A stretch of DNA of 64,000 bases from Synanceia verrucosa (lineage: Eukaryota > Chordata > Actinopteri > Perciformes > Synanceiidae). The notes beneath the pieces are model-generated. The model saw only the letters and a list, made by a program, of their open reading frames with translations, did no database searches and was not told where the DNA came from. How positions within the stretch are numbered: the first letter of the stretch is position 1; every line of letters starts with the position of its first letter. The translations under genes and the position numbers were made by a program. Shown here piece after piece: positions 25,313 to 38,420 of this stretch. The stretch spans positions 9,784,767-9,848,766 of the forward strand of contig CM056562.1 in the NCBI GenBank assembly GCA_029721515.1, written 5' to 3'.

Positions 25313-28300
25313 ATGCGCATGCACCACTTTGACGTCAGCCCAACAAAAGGAGCTGTGAGTCATTAAGTCATTTGAATACATCGAGACACATGCAAACACA
25401 CACAAATGGCACACCACACCGGAAGTAGGAAATCTCAGCAGTGATTGAAATTCTGGTGGGGAGTGAATCACTCCCATTGAAGATATTTTAAGGCTCTAAA
25501 AATCTTATCTCATTTTGGAAAGTCAGAATGGACAAATATTGGAGGGCGCTCCGGTCTCGCAGCTCAAGTTGCTAATCAGACAGTAAACAATGAGCAGCAC
25601 GCAGAAGTCTTCACCCAGGTATCTGCTAGCTAAACTGGAGCCCCATAGATCCTGACCCCACAAAGACTTATCCATCACCCTACAGATTACCAGTGGGTTC
25701 AGAGATTGTCAATATTAAACTTATCTTAACTTATTAAAACTTATCATTAGGATTTCTTTTCACTATATGCTGAAGCTGTAACATCCATGATGGTGCAACA
25801 TTTGTTTTTTACGTCAATGGATGACATGAAAACTCACAGACCCAACCTGCGTCCGCCTGAGCATAGCAACTTCAAAAGACACTCATTCATCACTCAAGCC
25901 CACTTTTACAGTGTTAGACTTTAACTGACAGTCACTAGTCCCTGCTTTTCACAGTGAAAGGCAATTAAAACCCCTTTGAAGGACATTCATTATCAAGAGT
26001 CCACACAACAGTGCCCAAGGGCTAAAAGTGGACAAAAAAACTGTAATATTTTGATCTTAACATTTACCAAATGACAAAAAAGCAAGCTCCAACCAGAGAG
26101 CAAAGAGAAGATTTAAAATAAACGCCACAGCTGTCAGGGAGGCATGAATACCTGTCACTGTAGAAATACATTATAAAAATATAATGGAATGAATACATGT
26201 CATCATGTCCAAGTAGTTCAAGGGCCAGAGCCAGATTCTCCTTCACAGGTACCAAGCTGTCTACTCCCAGCATGCCAATCTGTCATGTCCTGATTCACAT
26301 CCTGCCCCTCGTTGGATGCCCTGCTCCCAAGCTTAAAATGCTTCCGCATTTAGCCCAACCTGGGCTTGTCGTAAGCAATTATACACACAAGTGTGATAAA
26401 TGCCAATGATGAGCGCATACACTCAGCAGGAGAACTACAATCTGCATGGCACTGTCTTCATGTGCGATTCAGTTTTAGCAGCGATCAGTTTCTCAGAAGG
26501 TGAGAGAAAAGTTAGTGATGGCCAGGCTTTAGCAAAGTATGCTGCTCTCTACTTGTGTGCGTAGGTGAAGGTCAGTGCAGGTGGAGTTACTCATGTGTGG
26601 ATCGTCCTTCGTGGGGCAGCGAGCAGGTCTCACTAAATGAGTGTAGCAGAGGTGCTGAGGGGATATCAAATTGCACTCCGTGCCAAAGAATGCTCCCTAA
26701 GGTCATAAATCAGAGATGGGGCAGAATTTCGCGCCTTTCTGCAGCTCAGCAGGCCTGTTTATACTGATGTAAGTGGCGCTTAATAGACTAATGCCCAGTC
26801 TGTCATTCACACACACAAACTCTGCTTATTTGTCATAAAGTGTGTACCTAAAAATATAAGACAAAGGACATCACGCATCAACTCCTGTTTGATGGCAAGC
26901 CCCAAAATAAACAACTCGCAACGCAACACAATCAGGGCTGATCGAAACCCAAGCAACACATTTGAACATTTGAAGAGTTGCACCCATACTTTCATGTATT
27001 TTTGCTTTTATTTCATTAGAGTGTACATCCCACTGTTAAATGACTGTTTAGTGTTAACAAACCTAAACCAAAGTATTATGTCCAGTCCAAAGTGTAACCT
27101 CTTTGAAAGCAGAGGGCCCTTGGACTTAATAGGTTTAGTGTCCTTCACTAAAGTAATAAATTATTCCTGAGCAAATTCCTGCAGTTAAAATAAATATCAT
27201 AAACTGGGAATAAGGATCAACAGAAGGGTTCTGTTTTGGATCAATATGAAAGGACAACTAACCCAGGAAAACAAGATGTGGACCATAAATTTTAACACAA
27301 TTTCCTTGGCAGACTAACCAAAATGAGAATCCTCACAAGAAAACACAAGCAAGGTGTCCAGCAAATAATTCATGGTGGCATGTGCAGGCATTTGTCAACG
27401 ACACTTATAACTTTTTAACTGCCCTTGTGTTGTTAGGTCATGCAAAAATAAACACAGGGAAACAAAGCAATGGCTGGCTTTAAACCCAATGTCCATATTA
27501 AATTTGAGGCGTAAGAAAAAAAAAAAATAAAAAAACAGAATCAGAGCAAAAAAAGAAATAAAAAAAGTGAACCTTAAAAGAAAAATTTACTTGGTAAAGA
27601 AAAGAAAACAAACACTTGTGATAAGAAGCTGCTTGGAGTCCTGTGTCCTGTGTGTAAGAGGCTTAAGTGTGCTCATGTAAACAACAAACATCCAATGCTG
27701 GTCAAGAGAAGCTGTGTGGCTAACTTGCCTAGAGTCTGCAAGGAACATGCTCTAATTCGTACAGTAACAGGAAACAACATCTCGGCAGACTTAAAACAAA
27801 TGAACAACAAAGTCCTCTTTACAAACAACACAAACACACCAAATTCTCTCCTAATAAAGACATTTGATGTGCATTCATGCATGTGTGTTAACAGCTTAAA
27901 GGAAGAAAAAGTGTCTGCCTCAACATTTGAAACAGGATGTTGGACATTAACGTGGAGTTTGATTATTTTCCTCTCCTCGGCCAGCACCCTGAAAACCCTC
28001 CTTTTTCAACCCCAGCCCTATCTGTTTGCAACAGGAAATCATGACTCCTTAAACCCATCCTGTACTAATCCCAGCGAGAAACCAAACAATGCAAAACAAT
28101 CCTAAAAAATAAGCATCTCCTAATGCTCTTGATGTCTTAAAAACACTTTTGTCTCCCTCAGTTCCATATCAGTACCTGATTTTTGACTGCTGCCGTTCAC
28201 AAATTCTACACCATAAATTGTCTATTTTTTTTAATAAATTCCTAATTTGAATATGAAAAGCTGCCTTTGAAAATAGATCTGCCGGAGTGAAGTAAGAATA

Positions 28301-31300
28301 GTAGGATAATGTTTAATGTTGCTGCATAATGGGTGAATCAAGATTACACTTGTGTATTAGGGTCTGTTGCTCCCCATGATGTGGCAGCCACTGGACCAGG
28401 AGAGAGCCAGCAGCAGCCAGAGGACTCTAGGACTTTAGGGCCTTTAGGACATGAGGGCCTGTAGACGTAGTGGGGCTGAGAGGACTCTTATCCACAGCCT
28501 CCCGATCCCCACTATCAGGTTATCCCAGTGGGGTTTGCCTGATAACACAGCCTTGCTGATACCAGTAGCCCAGGTCCCGGACTACTACGGATCATGCTAA
28601 TGCCGTTAGCTACCTCATTACTCCACTGGCTACTGGCCTATCACAAACCCGTCACCAGCCCAGTCAGTGGCACCTTACCAGCTACGAACCCCCGGCAATC
28701 ATTAGGGACTCATCACAGACTGCTGTCTACACAAGCCAGACCCTTCATTTGGCATTTTATTGTTGAGGAAAGTTATTCTCCACAAACACATAATGCTGCT
28801 TTCATTGCGAACCCTTCCTTCATAACAATCATGACGACATATAATGAAAAGCGTCAAGAGTAAAAGTGTTTGAGAAAGTGTTTGTAAAGAAAGGAGATGG
28901 TAATGACTCTCATCTCTCAATAACTACACACACATATACAGACTACTGTGCTAATCCTGTCAGAGGTGGTTACTCTTCACTCTTTGAGAGCCAAACACGA
29001 ATATGGGCGCTCTCACACAGCCTGTGAGTAATATTGGGGCTTCTGGGATTTGTAGTAGGGACATAAAGAGACGGTATACACCACAGAGATCAAAGCAGGA
29101 AGTGGAGATGATCGCGATTAAAGAGCAAAACACACTGAATCTGGACAAAAAGTGGTGATTTTGGTGGGAGTGGCCTCTACTCTCTTCCAGATAAAACAAG
29201 AATGGAACAAGGTACATATTAGCATATCCTTTTATATGCTGGCTAGAGCACATCATTTCTCAGTATCTGGCATTTTGTACCAAACAGTAGCAGGGTGAAT
29301 CCATTAAATACATCTTGCAAAAAATATGGTCAAAGTCAGAGGCTTTCTTATTAGGTATGTAGTCGCAGTAGATAATCATTGTTTCGTGTTTATGCAAATT
29401 AGTTATAAAATCTCTTTGAAATTAATGGAAAACAATATGGACTGAAGCCTTTGACTAACACATTTTTTTTCAGCCTAAAAACCAAAGTCTATTCTAGATA
29501 ATAAAGACCATGGGTCTTCTATAAGTCAAACATTTGATATTTTGGATATTTTCTCTACAAGCCTTGTGTTACTAAGAGGCTGTTAGCTTCATGGCATGGT
29601 TCACTTTATAAGAAAACAATGTCTCAGCTGTGGTGGTTTATCATCATGTGTTGTCATCTCAGCTGTTATTATGCACCTCTGTGGAAAATGTGGGATACAG
29701 GGGGAACAAAAAAAACAACAAAAAGAAGTGTATATTTCGGTAACAATGACTGGAAACAATTCAACAGAGTGATTGATGATTGCTAATCCAAAATTGTTTC
29801 CCCCTACAAATTTTATTTTCAGTATTTGCATGAGCATATTAAAATATACTGCATAATTTACAGGTGTTTGTGTGCATGTAGGCCTCCATAACTTATCAGG
29901 GTTTATATCTGTATTTTACTCTTTTTCCCTTTAGCTCAGGGAGTAATTAGGGTGAAGGTGGTCGTAAAGACATGTTTGCAAACTGCAGTCAGAAACAAGA
30001 CACATCAAATTAACAATTTTGCAGCAACATGTAAATATATTAGTATCTTATATACACACACACACACACACACACACATACATACATAGTGTATACACCC
30101 TTTAGATACAAATACATGGCAGTTTTAGAGGCTAGTGAAAAATGAGGGTGATATTCACCTGGTTCCTCCAAAGAGGATGATTCGATCTCCAACCATACAA
30201 CAACACTGGCGTCTCCGTGGACAAGGGCCCTTTCCCTTAGGTTCTATCTTCTCCCAGGAAAAGGCTTCTGTAGTGTGTGCACACAAAAAGAGCGTCAAAT
30301 TTCAACACAATGCAGAAAAAAGAAGAACGACACTTTCGACATGGCAGTAAATCGTAAGAATGCATCATTGCTATACAGAGCTCAAGGGCGGGATCTTTAG
30401 CACAACAAAAGCTACACTAAAAGTCACATGAACCTTCATTCAGCTTGCTGCTATATTAAACCACAAACACATGGACCAAGGATGAAGGAATAAAAAGGAG
30501 CGATTAAAGCAAAAAAACGAACCTAACCTTCAACATAAAAATGTACATTTCAGAAAGAAATAAATCCCCTATTCTGCTCGGTAGAAGAGCAAAATGACTG
30601 ACGATGTTGAAGAGCTCTCATTTGTTCCATATAAGGATGAAATATTTCACACTGCCAACAGCATCATTGCATCTCTATAGCAACAGGCCATTCAGACTTA
30701 GTTGAATAAATTAAACTATTATTGATGTGCTGCCATCTAGTGGACTACAAAGCACTGGTTTCACTGGTTGAAAGTAGATCACACATTGCAGTAATATGCC
30801 CCAGATATGCTGCTTTAGCTATGATAACAATACTTTGTTTGGATCAAGAGCACATGGCAGACAAAGACTGAATGAAAGAAAGAATGAATTATTGTAACAG
30901 TACAATGACAGTTTTTCATCAACATATTTTGGGAAACTGTCGCCTCACAGCAAGAAGGTACTGGGTTCGATTCCCGGCCCGGGGCCTTTCTGTGTGGAGT
31001 TTGCATGTTCTCCCCGTGTCTGTGTGGGTTCTCTCCGGGTACTCCGGCTTCCTCCCACCATCCAAAAACATGCATGGGGATTAGGTTAATTGGCTAATTT
31101 AAATTGTCCATAGGTGTGAGTGTGAGTGTTTGTCTGTCTCTATGTGCACTGCGATGAACTGGAGGCTTGTCCAGGGTGTACCCTGCCTTTCACCCTAAGA
31201 CAGCTGGGATAGACTCCAGCCCCCCCGCAACCCTATGAGGATAAGCGGTAGATAATGGATGGATGGATGGATGTTTTGGGGGAAAAAAACAGCATATCTG

Positions 31301-34300
31301 TGTTTCGTATTAAGCAATGAAAAGTGAGCAGCCAGGGACTGTCGCGACACGAGACTGACAATGATGCAATGAAGTAGGAGAGGATTGTCTACGTGACTTT
31401 CAACTGAAGGAGGAGGAGGACAGTGGGTCAACAAGCATCTCCAGTGCTGTATCTGCTCTTCAGAGGTAAACAGTCATCAATGCAGGTAGATCAAAACAAT
31501 TTTTTTATGCACTTAGCAAAGAAGTGCTATCAGGAGCGACACAATCAACAGCAGTGCTTGACAGAAACTTCACACCTCCCCCCCCAACAATCAGACTGGT
31601 GAATCACCTGGATTGAATTTCCAGAGGTCGTTGAAGTGCTGGTCCAGACGGGCATTGTATCCGCCAAATATATACAGCTCCCCATTGTAGGAAACTGAAC
31701 ACAGAAAGAAGACAAAGTGATTACAAAGCTTTATGGTCTATCATACAATTCATTGACATTTGCAGCAACGTGAATGGAAGCATGTGAATCAGTTTCATTA
31801 GCTGGATTGGTTTAATCAATGTTGACAAAATATGCAATCTTTTACTAAATGAATGAAAATGAACTGTGAACACTGTTTATACTCTCACTACACAAACAAG
31901 AAAATCATGTCTGAGAATGAAACAGAGAAAGGTCACACTGTAGAATGACTACAATTTGTACACAAATGAATCATCACAGCGAGAAATCTTGTTTCATAAG
32001 TTGCAAATACTTCCTCTTAAAAACAAATTTCAGGCTTTTCAGACTAACCATAAGTTTAATGACAAATGCCGGATCATTAACCTTGATGGTTACAACAGTG
32101 ACAAAGTTATTCAGAAAGGGGAACACAATGGAGATCCTGAATTTATTTGTTTGGGAAAATGAAATAACAAAAATGAACTTTTCTTCATCATCGTTTTGGC
32201 TTTCTTTTGCATTGTTGCTCTGATTATTGCTGGAGTATTTGTGTATTTTTGGTCCAGTGGCTCAAACACAGGCAAACTGTTACAGTGTGCAGTGAAAATA
32301 TTCTCATATTGAGCAATTGTGGCTCACAACTGTTATCTGAAAATGTCAAATCTCTTCTGAAAAGACGGAATAAAAGCAATTTAGGATATTGCTCTATTGG
32401 ATTTCGGGTGTTCATCATGTTGATATTTGTATCTTACAGGCTGAATGACTCCTGCGGCCCTCTGGCAATGGCTGTGTTGAAGGGGTGCTCAGCCAGCAGT
32501 TTGTGTCTGTGTCGAACACTTTGATCTTGTTGCAGTATATCTCGTTGTTGGAGTGGAAGGGACCGAAGCGATCGGCTCGTCCTCCAAACACAAACATCTT
32601 TGTCCCGATGATGGTGGCTGAGTGGAAATCCCTCCAGCGTGCCGGAGTGCCCTGTGAAGAGAAAAACAGCAGCCAATGATGTGACACCACATACTTTTAC
32701 ACTCCATGAGCAGTTCAGTAGCTGAACCACAAAGTATTCAGCAACAGTCTAGTCAGGACAGATAATGAGGACACTGAATGTGAATCTACATTATGAAGCT
32801 CACCTGCACCTCATACACTACAGCTTCATCTTCACATTGGCCAAAGACTTCCTGAACAAAAACTTTAGGTGAACAGCACCATCTAGTGGACCAACTATAA
32901 AGCCACACTGAACCCAAATGCATTTCTAAAAATCACTAGCCTTTCAAAATAATGTTCAGTGATAAGAACATTGCATGAAAATTACTGGGAACTCCAATAT
33001 ATAATTATGTAGCTACTGGAGAACTATGAATAAAAAAAGAACAATAGCAAACTGCGACCAGTTTCCACTGAATGAAACTGCCTTACAAAAGACAAGCCTC
33101 TCTAGTCCCGATGCATTTAGCTGGCCTATAGACATGGTAAAGCCTTTCACATGCAGTCTTTCAAGAATGTACTGTCATTGTTTTCCACAAATGCTATGCA
33201 AGCCAGTAAGCTCTTTAACCCGTTTTACAAATAGGTTTATGTTAAACTAAAATAGCCAGCATAATAAGACGAATTACAATTATTCAAACTGTGCTGGATT
33301 TAGGAAAAACAAGACAGGTGAGAACACCAGTCTTGGTGACAATATAAATGAGTGTAGTGGAAAACAAATGTACTTAAAACTGTAACTTTGACCAAAAATA
33401 GCAGCTAGATTTGTTTTCAAAGTGGAATGTGAAGCTGTGAATGTGCAGAAAAATGGTCAGGTCACATGCACAACTAAATCTGTAAGCACCAAACCGTAAC
33501 CTCCATGATGACAAAATGTTATGAGGTAGGAACTAAAACTAGGTTCTTTGTAATTATAGCAGTTCAACTCTAGCACTGGTGTCTGTGTCTAAAATATATT
33601 TTACAAGAGTTTATCACATGAGGAGGTAGACTGCATAGAAACACAAATGGCATGTCCCAAAAGGTGAGTGTACATAATCCTCTGTGAGGCTTTTGGTACT
33701 TGGCCACTGACCAAGGAGCTGCATAACATTTTAGTACCTTTAAATCCAGCCAAGCTGACCACTGAGTGCTTGTGTAGCAGTGCTGCCAAACCCTGTAATA
33801 ACCAATGGTTTGTTGGTTTCCAACAGTGTTTGAATGTAGTTATGTTGCCACTCCATTTTAGTTTCTTTGAGTAAGTGATTTGTGCTCATCTTTATTTTGA
33901 CCTGAGCAGCCAATGCAAGACGGGAAGTTCTCTGAAGAATTATCAGTTGATGGTTTTGACTCACTTTGGCATTAATTAATGACCAAAACATGGTGGTGGT
34001 GTCCAGCCTGTGGATGTCATTGGAGAAGCAGTCAGCCTAAAAAACAGCAGAGGAGATTAATTTCATCATGTTTGAATGTTCAGTGAGCCAGTACCTCGGT
34101 GAACAGAGGTGAAGACTCACCAGCTGCTCGTATCCTCCAAATATGTACATCGTCTTCGCCAGGACACAGGCAGAGTGGCCATCCCTTGCCCCTGGAACAG
34201 TCCCCGAAATCTTGGGTGTGAACCATCTGTGGGTGGCTATGAAACACGAAGAGTTTATATTAACTCTCAGCAATCTTGAGAGGGGCCTAACTTTTTGATT

Positions 34301-36178
34301 TACAGTACTGATTGACATAACACCTGAGCTATATGTAACAGGAAAAACAATCACACACACTGTATATGAAACAGGTGCTTCAGCTCCATGACAAAAAACA
34401 CTTTTCTCTCCATTCTGCTATCACAACCTTAACATCAAACAAGTGCATCTCAAAACCAATACAAACATCGCTTAACAGTGTGCTTTAGACACAGGTCTAC
34501 TTACCGACATCGAAGGCATAAAGCACATTGCAGGCCCCCTCTGTGTCGTTACGTCCACCCCAGAGGTAGATAATATCATCCAGCAGCACAGCAGTATGGC
34601 CATAACGCATATATGGCACTTCACGGGCAGATTCGTGTCCTCCTGTCCTCACTGGTGGCAACTTCATCCAGCGCAAAGACACTAAAGTACAAAACAGTTT
34701 AGTCATTCATTACATAGTTGAAAAATACCTTGTTTATTATGTTTTATAAATGCAGGAACAATGCATCAGAGGAAATTCTAAGAAAACACACTGGCAACAT
34801 TAATTTCAGACAAGCTGCAATGCCAAAGTAAATATCACTGCAATAACATACAGCAACAAACTAATTAGTTACCTAATTTTTTATCTTCAGATTCAGAAGA
34901 TACATTTTTGGAAAGAATTTAGAAAAATGTAAATATTGGTCAAACAACTGGGAGACACATGTAGGAGATTTACTTTAATTTATTTATTTTAAATTAAAGG
35001 TGAGTAGGTGACATTTCACCAAGCTCTCACTGCAATGTCTCTTTAACGTTCTGCATTCACTAGTATGAGGAGATGTAATGTAGTGTGTGGTTGAAATTAA
35101 AACTGCCTATTTGCTGTTTTACTTTTGCACCATTTCAAGAAAAAGGGAGAAATAAAATCAAAGGACTTTAGAAGACAGCAGGCTGTGCTGTGAAATAGAC
35201 ATCAAAGGGATGAAGCACAAAGAAAGTGACAAGGCAAAATGCTAAAACAATAGCTGAGGTGATCCTGTTTCCATTCATTCCATCAATCAGCCATGGTAAT
35301 AATCAAGGTTTGGTGCCACAACTCTTTTCTCGTTAGGCTCGAGCTACTTTAGGAAGCTGTAAAACCCTAAAGCAGATGGATGACCACAAAGGGGGAAAAA
35401 CATAAAATGGGCTATGAAGAAGAAAAGGGAGCAGTTTTGTGAAAGTTAGAGCTGCACATTTAAAGAAGACACCTGTGGGTGAGAGATGGCAACGGAAAAC
35501 AGCTTACAGAGAGTTTCACAAACCACAATGGGAAGCTAGGGTTTTAAATGCCAGCTGTAAGGAGTGACCGTTAAACCCATGACAGCTCAGCAAACTCTGA
35601 AGCACTGCACTTCATAGTTTGAAAGACCAATATTTTCCTGCTTCATTACAGATAAACACAGGGTATTCAAGGCAAATGGCTTTTTGTCTACTTAGGATAC
35701 AGAGGCCAACAGCAAAAGTACAATTTTTGGTCATTTTATATAAGTATACTGGTGATTAAGTGTGGACCTGATGCAATAGTACAACACTTAACAAGAAAGT
35801 ATTCTTGAAGACTGCTAATTTTAATATTTCTTGATTTACTTATGTTTTCAAGTCATGAAACTGCAAAGGGATTAACCACCAAGTTCCCACAATAGTTGAG
35901 CTCACTGTAAAGAATAACAGCTGGGAACATGAGATTACTTAACAATTCATATTATTCTAAGAATGTCCCTGAACAAAACCATGAACAACTGGAACCTCTA
36001 AATATATAGAGTATATGCACTGACCTGTGTTAAAGACATGCACATCAATCTGACGGAGCGTCTCATAGTCTTCCCCGGAGCAGTAGCCTCCAAAGGAGTA
36101 CACCTTGTGCCCCACCGCCACAGCAGCATGGTTGACTCTCCGCGGCCCTCCTTCTAGGTGCACTGACCAGCGCAACAT
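16123..36178 (-). CDS. klhdc3: Kelch domain-containing protein 3 (CUL2 ubiquitin ligase substrate receptor)
   Basis: Ten minus-strand coding exons: 36178-36025, 34681-34505, 34236-34121, 34036-33965, 32651-32438, 31694-31608, 30267-30159, 18907-18834, 18172-18094 and 16189-16123. All phases agree and sum to 1149 nt, giving 382 residues, which is the length I know for mammalian KLHDC3. The start MLRWSVHLEGGPRRVNHAAV is near-identical to the family. Six kelch blades are marked by FGGY, WGGRNDTEGACN, FGGYEQ, FGGRADRFGPFHSNNEIYCN, FGGYNARLD and LFGGT. The C-terminal part reads MGDEFNLMDHSDLYILDF, then NLKTLCKIAVIQYSL (the BC-box for Elongin B/C) and ends SNISRPIFSSHG. Family role: CRL2-KLHDC3 recognises C-terminal glycine degrons. 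The protein itself ends in glycine. The intron between exons 7 and 8 of the CDS is 11.2 kb. The upstream untranslated exon is near 38279. Confidence 0.97.
23514..23547. repeat. (GT)n microsatellite
   Basis: About 17 GT units within the large klhdc3 intron. Confidence 0.95.
25265..25311. repeat. (GT)n microsatellite
   Basis: About 23 GT units, followed by an alternating GCATGCGCATGC purine-pyrimidine tail. Confidence 0.95.
30053..30078. repeat. (CA)n microsatellite
   Basis: About 13 CA units, less than 100 bp downstream (minus-strand sense) of the klhdc3 exon at 30267-30159. Confidence 0.9.
30935..31273 (+). mobile_element. tRNA-headed SINE-like element
   Basis: A roughly 340-bp repeat in a klhdc3 intron. 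It starts CTGTCGCCTCACAGCAAGAA and contains a Pol III B-box-like GGGTTCGATTCCCGG. It shares its body with the copy at 41459-41804 in opposite orientation and ends in GGATAAGCGGTAGATAATGG followed by (ATGG)n. Its first ~20 bp (GCGGCACGGTGGTGTAGTGG in the full copy) are missing. It is flanked by TTTTGGG at 30927-30933 and 31274-31280, a possible short target-site duplication. This layout is typical of fish tRNA-derived SINEs; I give no family name. Confidence 0.75.
31905..32270 (+). pseudogene. Broken copy of a single-pass membrane protein gene
   Basis: The plus strand, antisense inside a klhdc3 intron, keeps one frame open for about 110 codons with only two stops (at 31941 and 32160). After an extracellular-like part with NES and NKNE sequons and paired cysteines (DKCRIINLDG ... 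EFICLG) it encodes a textbook transmembrane helix (FFIIVLAFFCIVALIIAGVF, then VYFW) and a short polar tail. A neighbouring frame just upstream also reads protein-like (MSENETEKGHTVE), suggesting a frameshift. The absence of introns between ectodomain and membrane helix suggests a processed copy. A cytokine-receptor-like origin is possible, but I could not identify the parent. Confidence 0.4.
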
Positions 36179-36300
36179 CCCACGCGCAAGCACCTCTGTG
36201 ACTGTGAGTCCTCAGACCATCACTTTTTTGTCACCTGCTTGGATCTCATCAAGCCAACGCTATTGAAACCTGTGACCACAAGAGCAAGAGTAGAGGCACT
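36025..36300 (-). other. klhdc3 start-codon exon and its 5' boundary
   Basis: The first coding exon of klhdc3 begins in 5'UTR. A plausible acceptor (GGACTCACAG|TCACAG) lies about 20 bp upstream of the ATG at 36178. Two further in-frame residues upstream (an ATG four codons before) could extend the N terminus to MLARGMLRW. The start at 36178 is preferred because MLRW opens the protein in other vertebrates. Confidence 0.6.
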
Positions 36301-36552
36301 CTGGTTAGGAGAAGAATGGGTCAAATCAAGAGAGGCAATCAAAGGGAGCGCAAAGGGCAACTGTTTGTCCTCTTGGGCAAAGAGTCGCTCAGCTCTGCTG
36401 TTGCTGACAGGCTGACAAGTCCCTGTATTATCTGAACTGGGAGGGTATTTTAAGAGGTGATCAGACCTACACCTACCACTCCTCTTTCTTTCTGATTACT
36501 CATATCCCTGTAACCTCCCACTGCACTACAAAAGTTTGGGGCTATACCATAT

Positions 36553-36626
36553 TATCCATCCATCGATCCATTATCTACCGCTTATCCTCATAGCGTCGCG
36601 GGGGGGCTGGAGCCTATCCCAGCTGT
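36553..36626 (-). mobile_element. 5'-truncated SINE copy with target-site duplication
   Basis: Only the 3' end of the SINE seen at 30935 and 41459 is present: (ATGG)n tail, GGATAAGCGGTAGATAATGG, and the GGGATAGGCTCCAGCC segment. It is flanked by perfect 10-bp repeats TATACCATAT at 36543-36552 and 36627-36636. The truncation at the 5' end plus the duplication indicates target-primed reverse transcription that stopped early. Confidence 0.8.
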
Positions 36627-37014
36627 TATACCATATGAATAAATAAATAAATAAATATATCATTACACACAAATGACTTTAGTAATTGTTTAATATGTTT
36701 ACCAAATGTTTCAACAAACATTACTTTACTGAAGTGTTACATAGTGAGTTTGTTTCTGATCTACTGAAAAGACAGTCCCAATGAAACTATCATTTTGCTA
36801 CCTAGGCTGCCATGCGAATCAAAAATGCAAACCAAATCCAACATAAAGCATGTGTAAAAAAATTAAGAAGAGCAGCTCAAGGACAATCTGCAACTCAACA
36901 AAACCTCCAAAGGCAGTTTGCAACTTTACATAACAAACCAACTAGCAGCAGAAAAAGTGCAAGTTAACAGGATAATATTCTCTCACTACCTGGGGCGGTT
37001 TAGCATCCTGTTTA

Positions 37015-37230
37015 AGTGTCCTGTTAAAGTGTCCTTGAGCGAGACACTTACACCCTAAGTTGCTCTCTGGGTGCTTTACATAACAGTCCACTGCTCATAC
37101 AATAAGGGATGGGTCAAATGCAGTGGAAAACAAAAATGGACCACAGAAAAATGATCTTTTTCCTGTGGTGCAGCTGTAGCTCAGTGGGTAAAGTAGTTGT
37201 CCCTGAACCACAAGGTCGATCAATGCAGAG
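37015..37230. repeat. Decayed SINE-like sequence in klhdc3 intron 1
   Basis: It contains GTCCTTGAGCGAGACACTTA followed by CCCTAAGTTGCTC, a motif I know from common fish SINEs. Nearby is GTAGCTCAGTGGG with a degenerate downstream GGTCGATCA, resembling Pol III A and B boxes. Both boxes are imperfect and no cloverleaf forms, so this is not a tRNA gene. Confidence 0.45.
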
Positions 37231-38278
37231 GAAAAATGTAAATGCAGATAAAGATAAAGGCTGTTTAGTATTTAACATTTAGTATTTAATATGTCTTGCA
37301 GAAAGCAAGTGGACACGTGCTTATTCCATCTCAATGACTCACTTACTAACTGACCTCCAACCTTTATTTGCTCTTAAAAATAAACTCCCAGAAGACCATC
37401 AGACATAACATGAGGAGCAACACAGGCCACATCTAGGCAACAGGCAAGTTTCAGGAGAGTAATTTTCTTATGTTCCACCTTGTAATTGTTTCTGGAGCTG
37501 TAATAGCTGCCATGAAAACTAAAGACCACGCATGCAGTAAAGTGACATCTCAAAATGCAAATTAAGTTATAAGATGAATGCCACACTACCTCATGTTTGC
37601 TACAATCTCCGGTAGTTTTCCCCACATACGCTAAACAGCTGAGAAGATAATAGGGGGATGTTTGTGAGGGCTGAACAGGGTGAAAAGCAGTTTCTCCACC
37701 CTCGTAACCCACAGCACGGGTTATTGTTGATATCAGATGACTGCCCATGGCACTGACCACAGTGGCTGAGCACAGAATGAGACTAGGTTAACAACAGTGA
37801 AATAGATGTATACTACTGCACATATCTGGCCTGTCCATGCATATTATAGACGCACAGTTACTCGTTGAAGACAGCTAAAATAGACCCGGTGACATTGAGC
37901 TTTTAACACGGTTTCTATAGCTCTCACACACTAGCTAGCCGACATTAGCTTTTCAGAAAAGAATAACAAACACCTGTGAGCGACGGCGACTGACCAACGG
38001 GATCACTTGTCTCACAGCATCAACTTTGATAACAACCACGATAAAATGCTCCTGTATCCAGCTCTTCGATAACAAGTGCCCAGGGAGAAAAGCTGTTACT
38101 AGCTAGGCTAAAGCTAATATGCAGCAGCTACCTAATTTAGCTGTTAGCTGGCTAACGTGAACTCAATTAAAATGGCCCGGAGGAGTTAACACACCGGCGT
38201 TTAATTCCAACCTTGGCAAAGTTAGGAACTGGCTAACTAACAGACAATAACGACAACAGAGGAATATAATGCAGGTAC

Positions 38279-38420
38279 CTTCAAGTCGAGTAGGTTGCTG
38301 GTTTAGCCAGGCAGTGCTAGCAGTGCTATCCACTGGGAGTCCTAGCGACTCCCATGTGACGTGTTGGGAGCGAGAATGGGTCCACGAGCGCCCCCTGTCG
38401 GCCTTCTGCCACAACCTGAA
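38279..38420 (-). promoter_or_regulatory. klhdc3 promoter and untranslated first exon
   Basis: The minus strand has a good splice donor (GACTTGAAG|GTACCT) ending an exon at 38279. This exon would carry only 5'UTR and join the exon starting near 36200. Just upstream are TGACGTG (plus-strand 38357-38363, an ATF/CREB-type site) and GCGCCCCCTGTCGG (38388-38401), close to the CTCF core. There is no TATA box, as expected for a housekeeping gene. The TSS is inferred to lie at about 38345-38400. Confidence 0.5.

Larger units (their letters stand above)
18908..30158 (-). other. Large klhdc3 intron
   Basis: An 11.2-kb intron between two confidently placed coding exons. No gene nested in it could be supported on either strand. 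It contains GT/CA microsatellites (23514-23547, 25265-25311, 30053-30078) and hAT-like terminal sequences CAGTGGTTCCCA near 20681 and 21496. A GC-rich unique-looking block lies around 28380-28730. The longest ORFs, for example near 20725-21129 and 27650-28105, have intron-like AT-rich composition and no domain. Confidence 0.6.

Noticed and set aside
25121..25477. ORFs across the GT tract
   Set aside because: Low-complexity translation of a dinucleotide repeat inside a klhdc3 intron.
30815..31084. ORFs overlapping the SINE at 30935
   Set aside because: They translate the repeat body in both directions and are common artefacts of this element.
37172..37225. tRNA-like sequence GTAGCTCAGTGGG
   Set aside because: The B box is degenerate and no cloverleaf can be drawn; it sits beside SINE-like sequence and is better read as a decayed SINE head.
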